Below are positions 1 to 11,000 of a stretch of 64,000 nt of DNA, one piece after another (the stretch's first letter is position 1; the number at the start of each line of letters is the position of its first letter). Source of the DNA: Bromus sterilis (taxonomy: Eukaryota; Streptophyta; Magnoliopsida; Poales; Poaceae); NCBI GenBank assembly GCA_950022295.1, contig OX465597.1, forward strand, positions 58,453,016 through 58,517,015, in the 5' to 3' direction. The notes below the pieces were generated by a model. The model saw nothing but the letters and a program-made list of their open reading frames with translations. It was not told where the DNA came from and did no database searches. The position numbers were made by a program, and so were the translations under genes.

Positions 1-1773
1 AAACTCTTTCCGGGTAACAGGGACGTGATGCCAGACTTGTTGAACCCGGAGACAAGAGCGGCCTTTTGGTACCCAGCCTCACTATTTTGACGAACGCGAA
101 TAAACAACATATAGAACTGAGCATGATCCAAAGAATGATTTTGTAGCCATCAGATGTTTGTGTGCGACTGCGTAGTCGTCTTTGGCGACTGATCGAGAAT
201 GTATAAAGGTTTTGGAATCATAGCATAAGGATGTAAAGAAACTTAGCTGTAGGATCGACATGGCGGAGGATGTTGAAGCTGATCAGTTGAGCAGTCGACG
301 AGGCGAGAACGGAGTCGATGTGATGGCGACTGCGACATTCAGCCCCCGAGTCCGCGAGCCCCCGAGTGTTGAGGCGGCGGAGTTGCGCAGCGAAGTCGTC
401 GTGATGAATTTATCCGGCGAGTGACGAGAGGACTCGACGCGGCGATTCCTGCGCGATGGAGCTCGGTACGGGAGAGCCCATACAAAGGAGCTCGGCGCAG
501 GATAATTTGTGTGGTTGGAGTCGACGGTGCAGCGAGTGACCGAGAGGGACTCGACGCGCCGGGTGGGGTCGACTTGTCGAAGTTTGCGTGACATGTATCC
601 CTCGTTTTAACGGCATGAGTCGATGTAGAAACCTTGGCGAGTTATCCATGGCATGTCGAGTTGGACTAGAAGCCTTCTGGTCAAGATTGAACCTGAATTC
701 GCGATTGGAAATTCGCGATCTTGCGTAGATCCAAAAACGCGTTGCAGTGCGAGATCCGCTGACGGAGATCTAACAGTTGGAATTTTCTGAAATGTTTTGT
801 GCTGATGGGGGATTGAATCCCGCATGCTTTCACCAGAGGGATCTTCAAGTTGATGTCCGAGCTAATGTCAGGAATTTATTTGCTGGAGTCGCGCGGAGTT
901 CCGTCAGATTCCGAGAGTGCTTCAGTGCGCGGGTCGCCGAGGGAGATCGAGCCGTTGGAATTTGCTGAAATTTTCACAGATTTTCGAAAATTAGATTTCG
1001 CATCTTTCCGCCGAATGGATCGTCGAGATGAGATCCGAGTTGCCGTCGCGAGTGCCCACAAGACAGATGTTTTTCTGTCCTGTAGGCTGCGCGTGAGCGC
1101 TTTTGTTGATGTCGATCTTTGAGTGACGCGCTCGAAAATTTTCTTGTCTTCTCCGTGAGCTTGATGTAGATCTTGATGTAGTTGTTGAAGAAGCCCTTGA
1201 GTTGTGACTTGTTGGAGACGGGACCCGAGATCGTGATTCCAACCTGTGCGGTTCCCACAGACGGTGCCAATTGACGGGGATGTACCCCGGCAAATCCCAT
1301 GGTCAGGGACCCTGGGTTAGTCATGAGAGGCACAGGTTGGACGATAGCTCGTCGCCTAACAGGAGGATACGTTCCTGCTCTATATTATTGCTTGGAGATG
1401 CGTATTGAGTTCCTTAGACGGCGGACAAGCGACACATGGGGCACGATTTACCCAGCTTCAGGCCCCCGGAGGGAAAACCCTACATGCTGCTTGTCTGATC
1501 TTGTATTACTGATGGTGTACAGGGGTGCCGTGAGGGCTTTTGTGGAGAGAGATCTGTCTAGTTCTATGCGTGGGGGTTGAGAGCTTGTGTGTTTAGATGA
1601 TCTAGAGAGGTGCCCCTACCTCGCTTTATATAGATAGCCATGTAGGATTTACAAGAGTCCTAGTTAACTACAAGTAGGAGTCCTTGTCTTGCGCCTCAAG
1701 TCTTCGGCTTCACGTCTTATTCCATCATGTCGATGTCCATGAGTGGGCCCCTGGTGGGCCGCCAACCATGACA
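1..1773 (-). mobile_element. LTR retrotransposon fragment H (one LTR plus adjoining interior)
   Basis: Read on the minus strand, an LTR beginning TGTCATGG and ending CCCCGTCA is followed at once by TTGGCACCGTCTGTGGGAAC. That is the usual primer-site region of one group of plant Ty3/gypsy elements. The interior then runs off the left edge of the window. Its start is weakly coding on the minus strand (around 974-1,250), and the rest (about 1-950) has no long ORF. The element cuts into the gag-bearing fragment to its right at 1,774, so it is the younger of the two. The second LTR and the left TSD lie outside the window. Family not assigned; the Ty3/gypsy label is inference. Confidence 0.7.
1272..1773 (-). 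repeat. LTR of fragment H (502 bp)
   Basis: The segment has TG...CA ends on the minus strand and abuts a primer-site-like sequence at about 1,252-1,271. A promoter-like TTTATATAGA lies inside it near 1,624-1,633. It is the only LTR of this element in view, so LTR divergence cannot be measured. Confidence 0.65.
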
Positions 1774-1893
1774 CGCTCCAGGTACCCTCTCGTAGAGGAG
1801 TCGTGGGGTCACCCCCTCGTCACTACCATTAATTAAAGTGGTGGTGATATCATCTAAGTTTATAGGTTTGGTAGCCTCTAGAGTGATAGGAAC

Positions 1894-3227
1894 TTATTGT
1901 TCTAAGGTTGAGGTATTAGCATCACCATTAATAGGTCCAGTGGGACTAGGGATATGTTGGGTGCTAAAAGTTTTGAGATCCTCAACATGTATAGTGGACA
2001 TAGTAGTGTGTGTAGGAAGGTTCTTAATTCTATCTTCCTCTTCCTTTTCTCTAGCCCATCTAGCCTTAAGTTTGGATATCATTCTAATATTCTCATTAAT
2101 TTGGACTTGGATAGCATTCATGGGTGTAGTTTTCCTCTCCTCAAGGGGAGAAGTTCTAATCTCAAAAAATTCTACCTCATGAGCTATATTGTCAACCTTC
2201 GAAGAGAGGCTGTCTAATTTTTCTAATTTCTCTTCTACACTCTTGTTGAAGGCTTTTTGAGTAGTGATAAAGTCCTTAAGCATGCTCTCTAATTCATAAG
2301 TGGAGTTTTTGGTGCTAGGATAAGTGTCGTTGTTCCAATAATTGTTGGATGGGAACGGTCTAGGATTGCTACCAAAATTACTCCTATAAGCATTATTATT
2401 GAAAATGTTCATAGAGATAAAATTAACATCAACCTTCTCTTGAGAAACCAAAGAATTCAAAGGAACATCATGAGGATCAATAGGAGCTTTCTTAGTAAGT
2501 AAATTCATGATCATGTCAACTTTTTCATTTAGGGAGATCTCCTCGCCAGAGTTTACCTTCCTACCTGTTGGAACTCTTTCGGTGTGCCATTGGGAATAGT
2601 TTGTCATCAACTCATCTAATAATTTTGTGGCAGCACCAAGTGTTGTTGACATAAAGGTTCCTCCCGTGGCCGAATGTAATAGGTTCCACGAGGTAAAGTT
2701 CAAGCCCGCATAAAAAGCCTGGATTACCATCCAAGTAGTCAAACCATGTGTAGGGAAGTTTTTAACAAGAGATTTCATGCGTTCCCAAGATTGCGCAACA
2801 TGTTCATTATCCAATTGCTTAAAATTCATAATGTTACTTCTCAATTGGATAACCTTAGCAGGTGGGTAGTACTTCCCAATAAAAGCATCCTTGCACTTAT
2901 CCTAGAATCTATGTTATTCCTAGGCAAGGATTGAAACCAGATTTTAGCTCCTCCTCTCAAGGAGAAAGGAAAAATCTTAAGCTTAACAACATCACCTTCT
3001 ACTTCTTTATACTTTTGCATATCACATAGTTCAACAAAGTTATTCAAGTGTAAAGCAGCATCATCTTCAACACCAGAGAATTGTTCTTTCATCACAAGGT
3101 TTAACACAGCAGGTTTAATTTCATAAGAAGATGCTGAAGTGGCAGGTGTAGCAATAGGAGTGCAGATAAAGTCATTGTTGTTGTGACTAGTGAAGTCACA
3201 CAACTTAGTGTTTTCAGTGGAACCCAT
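1894..3227 (-). pseudogene. gag of a Ty3/gypsy-type retrotransposon, frameshifted
   Basis: Gag is the structural protein of the retrotransposon particle. The likely start is the methionine of MGSTENTKL (3,227); a longer upstream reading is possible. The first part runs to about 2,890 and contains the gag-type block FPFSLRGGAKIWFQSLP. Around 2,890 a single-base shift moves the frame, and the protein resumes as KYYPPAKVIQLRSNIM then FKQLDNEHVAQSWERMK, a classic Retrotrans_gag (PF03732) pattern. The C-terminal half is Asn-rich (FGSNPRPFPSNNYWNND) and then predicted coiled coil (VEEKLEKLDSLSSKVDN). No CCHC zinc knuckle is visible. The frame ends at 1,894, about 120 bp before element H cuts it off, so protease and polymerase are missing. 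The frameshift makes it non-functional. The family call is firm; the exact start is not. Confidence 0.85.
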
Positions 3228-3375
3228 AATAGTAGTTGCAAGCAGGAACAAGACAAGCAATTTTTTTGTGGTTTTTGATAAAGGACACCAAGATAAAAAT
3301 GATAAGGTAAACTAACAAGACTAAAAAGCAAAGGTAAAAGATAGTGTGGAACTCCCCTATGTTGAAGAGTGGAGT

Positions 3376-3392
3376 CCCTGGCAATGGCGCCA
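3376..3392 (-). other. Primer-binding site of G, tRNA-Asp type with mismatches
   Basis: The minus strand reads TGGCGCCATTGCCAGGG just inside the 5' LTR. Plant tRNA-Asp ends in CCCCGGCAACGGCGCCA, so this is a complementary site with two changes. Confidence 0.75.
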
Positions 3393-3402
3393 TAAATTAG
3401 CT

Positions 3403-4069
3403 TGATGGCACTGAAGTAGTGCTCCTCGTTGGTTACCCCAAGTGGAAGGTAAAGATGTAGATAGAGGCCAATTTACCTTACACTAGGACAGTAAGGTTTA
3501 TCAAATCCAGGAGGACTTCAAGATCGACAAGTAGGTGGTGCGGCAAGTGACGCGTCGTTTGAATGATAATCACTTGCATTACCTGGACCTGCACATAGAA
3601 ACAAATAACCTTGCTCCCAACGAGTACAGAGGGGTTATCAATCCCTCCGGCCTTGCCGTTTACAAAAGATCAAACACAAGAGATAGTGATAGTGATAAAT
3701 CCAACTGAAAGTAAAAACAGGAAAATAAAGTGGAGGTGTAAAAAGTGGTGGAAATATGGACCGGGGTCCCGTGATGTTCACTAGTGATGTCTCTCTCCAA
3801 AAAGACGATAAAATAGCTAAGTTGGGTGAACAAATTACAGCTGGGCAATTGACAGAATTATAAACGCACCGCAATGCTAATTATGCTACTTGAAAGTAAG
3901 AGTGCTCAATAGTATGGGCAGTACGCCAAGACAAGTAGACCGAAATCCATCTGCATCTACTATTAATCATCCACCTTGAGATATCTATCCAGAATATCTC
4001 GCTGGTATTAAGTTGCGAGCCCACCCAAAGTGTAAACTGAAAGCAACAGACAATTGCATTAACAAAGCG
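3403..4069 (-). repeat. Partial 5' LTR of G
   Basis: The inner edge reads GCCATCA on the minus strand, followed by AGCTAATTTA and the primer site. Sequence shared with the LTRs of A and F runs to about 4,069, where it meets unrelated GC-rich CACTA sequence. The outer part of the LTR (its U3) is missing. Confidence 0.8.
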
Positions 4070-4532
4070 GGGCGGCGGCGGGTCAGGGAGGCGGGTCAGG
4101 GCGGTGGCAGGAGGGGCGGCGGCGCGGGGGAAGGAGAGTGAGAGAGAGGGAATTGTGAGAGAGGGAGGGTTAGGCCGGCCTGGCCATGCGGTACGGTTAA
4201 GGGCCCATAGCATCAGCACCCCCTCGAGAGACGCGCTGCTGGTATGTGTGGACCGTTGAATCCACTTTACCAACAGCGCGCGTCATGTAAAGGCGCTAAT
4301 GATATGGTGATAGTAGTAGCGGGCATTACAGAGAGGCGCTACTACTATAACTTGTCAGCTGGGTTTGATGGGGACCACATTTAGCAGTAGAGGGTCTACG
4401 TCGGAGGCGCTACTGCTAAAGGCCTAGCAGGAGCGGGCCTCCAAAAGAGGCGCTACTTCTAATTAGTAGTAGCCCCCCTCTTTTGAGGACGCTACTGTTA
4501 AGCCTCTACCTATAAGCTTTTTCCTAGTAGTG
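4070..4532. mobile_element. CACTA transposon end (fragment)
   Basis: The right edge, read on the minus strand, is CACTACTAGGAAAAAGCTTA, a typical CACTA terminal inverted repeat. Next to it are repeated short motifs of the form GTAGTAGCG and GGCGCTACT in both orientations (about 4,310-4,500), as expected for subterminal transposase-binding repeats. The left part is GC-rich and joins the LTR of G at about 4,069. The candidate 3-bp target copy on the right is AGG (4,533-4,535). The other end is not in view, so this is a fragment or an element interrupted on the left. It belongs to a different family from the complete CACTA at 5,226. Confidence 0.8.
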
Positions 4533-4888
4533 AGGGGCACTAGGGGTGGGCCCACCCCTCAGGCGGTTAGGGGCGTGGCCTAGCCCTAGCCGTGCCCTCG
4601 GGGTGCTTGGCCAGGGGTGGTCCCATCTGTCTGTCCTTTGGGCTTCGGGTGTCTTCCGAAACATAAAAAATTTCTAGAAATTTTCTAGGAATTTTCTCAA
4701 CATATTGATTATCTATCCTTTTTTGCAATGCACAGATAATAACAGACAAAAACTGTCATTGGGCACTAGGTCAATAGCTTAGTTCTCAAAAATATTGTAA
4801 ACGGTATGAAAGTGAAACAAAGACATATAACAACATTATGAAACAACATGGAACAAGTAAAAACTATAGATACGTGTGAGACGTATCA
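4533..4888 (-). repeat. LTR fragment of a TGATACGTC-type retrotransposon
   Basis: Read on the minus strand, the segment starts TGATACGTCTCACACGTATC at 4,888 and runs left to the CACTA end at 4,532. The start matches the class of LTR used by A, D and E, but the rest differs from them. The flanking CAGAG (4,889-4,893) would be its target copy; the partner copy is not seen. The CACTA fragment appears to have inserted into this LTR. Confidence 0.65.
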
Positions 4889-5225
4889 CAGAGTCACAGG
4901 TGGAAGTCGCTTGGCGCGATAGGCAGCGAGCGACACTAGCTAGCGGGGTTGTTGTCCTTAGATCCGATCCTGCGCCACAGCCGATCCAAAGGAGAAGCTC
5001 CTCCGCGCCGTCCTTCGTTGTCGGCTAACCATAGCGGAGACAGACGCGAGACGGCTTCTTTGAAAGAATGCTAAGGTGCTCCGGTTCGGCCTTGAGGAGT
5101 CGAATCGCATCCATCATGAGAAGGCGAAGACGGCGTGACACGCGAAGGATCAGGCGCAACTCCTCCTTCTCCGGGGTGACGACGAACGACGACGATGAAA
5201 TGTCTTCCGCCACGGATGCCTCCAT
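4889..5225 (-). other. Non-TE flank with a possible short coding exon next to the CACTA insertion
   Basis: This stretch shows no terminal repeat or retroelement motif. If the CACTA element and one copy of its CAT target are removed, 5,225 joins 16,966. The minus strand then reads ATGGAGGCATCCGTGGCG and stays open for 66 codons to about 5,025, with a Lys/Arg/Leu-rich product containing VVTPEKEELRLILRVSRR. The plus strand of the same rejoined sequence is also open from 5,068, with an Arg-rich product ending in a stop just past the junction. I cannot decide which strand, if either, is coding. It could be a gene exon or a fragment captured by an unrecognised transposon. Confidence 0.35.
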
Positions 5226-5520
5226 CACTAGTAGAAAACAGGGCTTTGGTTAAGGCCTCTCCAGCCCATTAGTCACGGTTGTGCCACGAACCGGGACCCA
5301 TGGTGGTCATACGTCCCGGTTCGTGCGCCCGGGGGGGCGGCCGAGCCTCGTGGGACATTGGTCCCGGTTCGTCTGGGGGCATATGTCCCGGTTCCAGACA
5401 AGAACTGTGACCAATGGGCCTCGCTCCTGGCCCACAACCACTAGTCCCGGTTTGTAGCTCAACCCGGGACGAAAGGCTGGCCATTAGTACCGGTTCCAGC
5501 CACAAACCGGGACTAACGAT
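5226..5520 (+). repeat. Left terminal and subterminal repeats of the CACTA element
   Basis: After the CACTAGTAGAAAA terminus come repeated units such as GAACCGGGAC and GTCCCGGTT in both orientations (about 5,285-5,512). In En/Spm-like elements such subterminal arrays bind the TNPA-like protein. Here they are spaced some 20-50 bp apart. Confidence 0.85.
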
Positions 5521-5523
5521 TTG

Positions 5524-5533
5524 GCTATATATA
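5524..5533 (+). promoter_or_regulatory. TATA box of the CACTA left promoter
   Basis: GCTATATATA lies directly after the subterminal repeats and upstream of the first coding exons, the normal promoter position in CACTA elements. No RNA evidence is available. Confidence 0.5.
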
Positions 5534-5905
5534 CCCCTCGCCGGCGAGAAGAGCACTCCACTGGTGCTCTGTTTTTTCGAGGAGGGAAAGGGGAGGGCGT
5601 TCTGGTGCTCTAGCTCACCTCCAATGCACATGATGTGTTCGATGAAATGGCCGAGCCACACTACTTAAGCTTTCTCCTCTCCAAACTCGACCTCCAAGCT
5701 CCGTTTTCCTCAAGATTTGTCTAGGTTTAGCGATTTATCACTTCTCGTACCCGTCTTCACCACCGTCGATCGCCCACGCCAATCTCGTCGCCGACACCAC
5801 CGTGGTGAGCCTCTTGTTCTTATTTTCTTTCTAAAAGAAAATAATTCTTATTTTTATGATTAGATATATACTTGTCTAATTTTCTTATTGCTTTTTATTA
5901 TATAG

Positions 5906-6353
5906 TGCGATGGTTATGGTACCTGCACATGTCGGCCCTCGTCCTGTCTATTATTCGGATGTGGTATATATTATATTTTATAACTATTTGGTTCATTTTT
6001 TGTTTATGACAATTATGTCGACCAACGTGACATATTTATTTATCTAGGAGGTAGTTGAACCGGAAATTCCTACTGACCCTATTGTCGAGAGGTTAAATTT
6101 AGTTGAAGAAGAAAACAATAACTTGAAGGAAAAAATAAAAAGAATTGAGGAGGAGAAGATGCTATTGGAGTTGCATGTTGCGGATATCATCAATGATAAC
6201 AAGATCAAGATGGATGCAATGCGTTTGAAGATTAGAAAGATTAGAAAATATGAAACTGATACCGAGGTTTGGTATCATTATGCCGTTGGTTCAATTGTTA
6301 CCTTTGTTGCGATTATGATCGCATTTGTTGTTGCATTGAAATGTTTTACATAG
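5906..6353 (+). CDS. CACTA-encoded coiled-coil, single-membrane-span protein (3' exons)
   Basis: Two exons can be joined in frame: 5,906-5,963 (after TATAG, before GTATAT) and 6,048-6,353 (after TATCTAG). The joined product contains VGPRPVYYSDV and then EVVEPEIPTDPIVERLN. A highly charged helix follows, predicted coiled coil (NNNLKEKIKRIEEEKMLLEL, then IKMDAMRLKIRKIRKYE). The C-terminus is a hydrophobic segment, VGSIVTFVAIMIAFVVALKC, that would span a membrane once; the protein ends FT. The 5' exon and start codon were not resolved. I recall similar ORFs from other Triticeae CACTA elements, but the function is unknown; it is not the transposase. The reading frame is intact as far as seen, unlike the transposase. 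Exon limits come from splice-site consensus and phase only. Confidence 0.6.
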
Positions 6354-6521
6354 TTTCAATGTATGCCTTAGTTAGATGCTCTGGAGAGTTGTATGTTGTT
6401 CAATGAGAACTATGTATGTACTTTGGTTTTACTGTGATGATGAACTTATATTAATTTGGTCACTTATCTATTCATGATGTTCTATATATAATGGTTTTTG
6501 AGACACTTAGTAATATATAAT

Positions 6522-8039
6522 TGATACGTCCAAAATGCATCACTATTTTATATAGTAATTATTTCTTATTCATTGATATATTTCATGATATGATGCCATT
6601 CTTATGTTGTTTTGGCTTATTTTACACAGTTTGCAACTTTCCGGTGCCGAAGCAGCAGACGCAGGATTCAGCAGTAAAAAGTGAACGTTGAGTTGCTGAA
6701 GGAGAACACCTCCAAATTACCTGAAAATCGACGGAGGCTGTTTTCCAGAAGGATAACGAAGGCACGCAGAAGAGCAACCGGAGGGGGGCCATAGGGTGTC
6801 TAGGCGGCCACCTGGCGCGGCCCCACCTCTGGCCGCGCGGGAGGGCGCCTGGGCCCCCTGGAGCACTCCCGGATCCCCCCTCTGGCCTATATATCCCTCG
6901 TCATCCAAAAACCCTAAAAAAAGGAGAGTTTCCGGAGTTCCGTCGCCGCTCCGTGGCAGAAACCTACAGAGAAGAAAAGCCATCTCTGGCGGGCAGATTC
7001 CGCCGGGGAGATCACCTCCCGGAAGGGGAGATCATCGCCATCGTCATCACCATCGTCACGGGAATCATCGAGATCATCATCAACATCATACCCATCATCA
7101 GCACCATCTCCATCTCCATCAAATCTTGTCTCACAATTGCAACTCATGTTGTAATCCGTACTATTTATCCCCTCGACTCTATCGGTGTTGATTACTACTT
7201 TGTGGTGAATGCTATTGAGTTTTGTTGGAGAAATATTATTGTGTCCAGATTGTTTATCATCTATTTATCCCCACTGATCATGATCTCTTTTATGTCTTGT
7301 GAGTAGTTACTTTAGTTCTTGAGGACATGGGAGAAGTCTAGTTGCTAGTAGCCATATCATGTTGAAGTAATATGTGTTGGTTGATATTTAAGTTGTGTTG
7401 TTATTTTCCTAGTGGTGTTGTGTGAGTCGAACACTCAACACTTCGCCTTATCAAGGACCTAGGGGGATGCATTGTGTATAAAGAAAGCTTACGGTGGGTT
7501 GCCGGAGTGACAGAAACCTGAACCCCAGTTTGCACGCTTTTGCACAAGGGAACAATGGATCACCGATCGTATTGCTATGGTTAGGCTTTTGCCTTAATTA
7601 CTATCTTGTATTTGCGGATGCTTGCAAGGTGTTTAATCATAAGAGTGCATTCATCTTAGTCTATAGGGTGCACTAGCATAGATCCACCCACCAAACACTT
7701 ATCAACACAGCACATAGTACCGATACGGAATATGGCGAAAGCACATGACTACCTCTCCCGTGTGTCCTCAAGAACACTTTAACTTTTATAAGTTCAGTTA
7801 CTAGGCCTCTCTTTTTCTAAGAAAGGAGTGGGCCACTCTTTATTATCCAGTACTTTTTACTCTGCTAGTCTTTACTATCCTGTTGCTTATACCAAGAAAA
7901 TCCCTAAAAAGTTATCTTTCAGTGCTTGCAGTTATCTCGTTACCAAAGTCACTTGCTATTACCTTCAACTCCTTGTTGGGTTCGACGCTCTTACTTATCG
8001 AAAACACTGCAATAGATCACTCTACGTTGAGGGTCATCA
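6522..8039 (+). mobile_element. Solo LTR of a TGATACGTCC-type retrotransposon, inserted in the CACTA
   Basis: The segment starts TGATACGTCC and ends GGGTCATCA. It is flanked by the 5-bp target copies ATAAT at 6,517-6,521 and 8,040-8,044. There is no primer site, interior or second LTR, so recombination between two LTRs has removed the rest. It lies between the coiled-coil gene and the transposase start. It contains a promoter-like CCTATATATCCCTCG at 6,886-6,900 and an ATC-rich microsatellite (about 7,030-7,125). Short ORFs inside it are not genes. Confidence 0.9.
7030..7125. repeat. ATC-rich trinucleotide tract inside the solo LTR
   Basis: Imperfect runs of ATC/CATC units (for example GAGATCATCATCAACATCAT) lie in the transcribed part of the LTR. 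Similar CATC tracts occur in the LTRs of D and E (near 56,708 and on the minus strand near 27,580), so this is a shared LTR feature rather than chance. Confidence 0.6.
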
Positions 8040-8052
8040 ATAATGCACGCAG

Positions 8053-11000
8053 ATGAACCGGCAATGGATGTACGGTGACAGAGACACATCCTAGTACATT
8101 AAGGGCGTGCATGAGTTTCTCGAACTGGCTGAGGCAAACAAGCCGAATGGTTTTATGTGTTGTCCATGCCCTACATGTGGGAATACGAAGTCTTACTCTG
8201 ACGGGAAAACCATTCATGCCCACCTGCTTTATAAGGGATTCACGCCACACTATAATGTTTGGACCAAGCACGGAGAAATAGGGGTTATGATGGAAGACGA
8301 CGAAGAAGAAGAGTACGATGACAACTATGTGCCTCCTGAATACGGTGATGCTGCAACGGGGGAAGCGGACGATGTGCCCGATGAAGATCAAGAGGAACCA
8401 GACGATGTGCCCGATGATGATCTCCGCCGGGTCATTGTTGATGCAAGGACACAGTGTGAAAGTGAAAGGAGAAGCTGAAGTTCGATCGCATGTTAGAGGA
8501 TAAAAAAAGGGTTGTACCCCAATTGCGAAGAGGGCATCACAAAGCTTGGTACCGTACTGGAATTGTTGTACTGGAAGGCAGGCAATGTTGTGCCTGACAA
8601 AGGATTTGAGCAGGTACTAAAAATATTTAAGAAGAATATTCCAAAGGATAACGAATTACCCGACACGACGTACGCAGCAAAGAAGGTCGTATTCCCTCTA
8701 GGATTGGAGATGCAGAAGATACATGCATGCCCTAATGACTGCATCCTCTACCCGGTATGCGGTGCATTGCGGTATAAGATCAGACGAGATGACCCTGGTG
8801 ATGTTGATGGCGAGCCCCCCAGGAAGAGGGTTCCTGCCAAGGTGATGTGGTATGCTCCTATAATACCACGGTTGAAACGTCTGTTCAGAAATGAAGAGCA
8901 TGCCAAGTTGATGCAATGGCACAGAGAGGACCGTAAGAAAGACGCGAATTTGAGATACCCCGCTGATGGTTCACAATGGAGAAAAATGGAGAGAAAGTAC
9001 CGGGCTGAGTTTGGAGGTGACCCAAGGAACGTATGGTTTGGTTTAAGCGCGGATGACATTAATCCTTTCTGGGAGTAGAGGAGCAATCACAACACCTGGC
9101 GCGTGACTCTATATATGTATAACCTTACTCCTTGGAAGTGCATGAAGCGGAAGTTCATTATGATGCCAGATCTCAGCCAAGGCCCTAAGCAACCCGGCAA
9201 CGACATTGATGTGTACCTAAGGCCATTAGTTGAAGAACTTTTATAGTTGTGGAATGCAAACGGTGTACGTGTGTGGGATGAGCACAAAAAAGAGGAATTT
9301 GACCTGCATGCCTTGCTTTTTCTAACCATCAATGATTGGCCTGCTCTCAGTAACCTTTCAGGACAGACAAACAAGGGATACCACGCATGCACACAATATT
9401 TAGCTGACACCGAAAGTATATACCTGGAAAACTGCAGGAAGAATGTGTACATGGGGCATCATCGATTTCTTCCGACCAACCATCAATGTCGTAAGAAAGG
9501 CAAGCATTTCAAAGGCGAGGCAGATCACCGGAAGAAGCCCGCCATGCGTACCGGTGATCACGTACTTGCTATGGTCAATGATTTACACGTAATATTTGTA
9601 AAGGGTCCCGGCGGAGTATCTGTTCTGAATGACGATGAGGGACGCGCACCCATGTGGAAGAAGAAATCTATATTTTGGGACCTACCCTATTGGAAAGACC
9701 TAGAGGTCCGCTCTTCGATCGACGTGATGCACGTGACGAAGAACCTTTGCGTGAACCTGCTAGGCTTCTTGGGCGTGTATGGGAAGACAAAAGATACACC
9801 GGAGGCACGGGAGGACCTGCAACGTTTGCACGAAAAAGATGGTGTGCCTCCAATGCAGTATGAAGGTCCTGCTAGTTACGCTCTTACCAAAGAAGAGAAG
9901 GAAATCTTATTTGAATGCCTGATCAGTATGAAGGTCCCTTCCGGCTTCTCGTCGAATATAAAGGGAATAATTAATATGGCTGAGAAAAAGTTTCAGAACC
10001 TAAAGTCTCATGACTACCACGTGATTATGACGCAACTGCTTCCGGTTGCATTGAGGGGGCTTCTACCGGAAAACGTTCGATTAGCCATTGTGAAGCTATG
10101 TGCATTCCTCAATGCAATCTCTCGGAAGGTGATCGATCCAGAAATCCTGCCAAGCCTAAGGACTAATGTGGCTTAATGTCTTGTCAGTTTCGACCTGATT
10201 TTCCCACCATCCTTCTTCAATATCATGACACACGTCCTTGTTCATATAGTCGACTAGATTTTCATTCTGGGCCCCGTATTTCTACACAACATGTTCCCCT
10301 TTGAAAGGTTCATGGGAGTCCTAAAGAAATATGTCCGTAACCGCGCTAGGTCAGAAGGAAGCATTTCCATGGGCCATCAAACATAGGATGCCATTGGGTT
10401 TTGTGTCGACTTCATTCCTGTCCTTAAGAAGATTGGTCTCCCTCAATTGCGGTATGAGGGGAGACTGACTGGAAAAGGCACGCTTGGAAAGGGCTCAATA
10501 ATATGCAGGGACGGGCATTCTTGGCCTAAAGCACACTACACAGTTCTAAAGAACTCTACATTGGTGGCCCCGTATGTCGATCAAAACATGAACAGTGTCC
10601 GCTCCACACACCCGGAGCAGTCTGACAACTCGATTACACGTGAACACATCAGGACTTTCGGAAGTTGGTTGGAATCACGTCTCAGAGGTGACAACACTGT
10701 TTCTGATGAGCTGTACTCGTTGTCCAGGAAACCATCTTCGACTGTATTGACTTACAAAGGATACGAGATAAATGGGAATACATTTTACACAATCGACCAA
10801 GATCAAAAGAGAACCAACCAAAACAGCGGTGTCCGCTTTGATGAAGCAACCAAGAGCGGAAAGGACACATATTATGGTTACATAGTAGACATATGGGAAC
10901 TTGACTACGGAGATGATTTTAAGGTCCCTTTGTTTAAGTGCAAATGGGTCAATATGTCAGGGGTACAGGTAGACCCACAGTACGGAATGACAACAGTGGA

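Larger units (their letters stand above)
1774..4069 (-). mobile_element. LTR retrotransposon fragment G (5' LTR, PBS and gag)
   Basis: On the minus strand the order is a partial 5' LTR (3,403-4,069), a tRNA-Asp-type primer-binding site, a short leader and a gag gene. Element H truncates it at 1,773 and CACTA sequence truncates it at about 4,069. The LTR resembles those of element A (43,135-50,637): both share the TCACTAGTGAACATCA block, the TTTACACTTTGGGTGG block and GGATAGATATCT in the same order. G may therefore come from a coding relative of A. Protease, RT and integrase are not present in the remnant. Confidence 0.8.

Noticed and set aside
283..594. Minus-strand frames in the first 1.2 kb
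   Set aside because: Short, overlapping and in the interior of retroelement fragment H; no domain and no agreement between frames.
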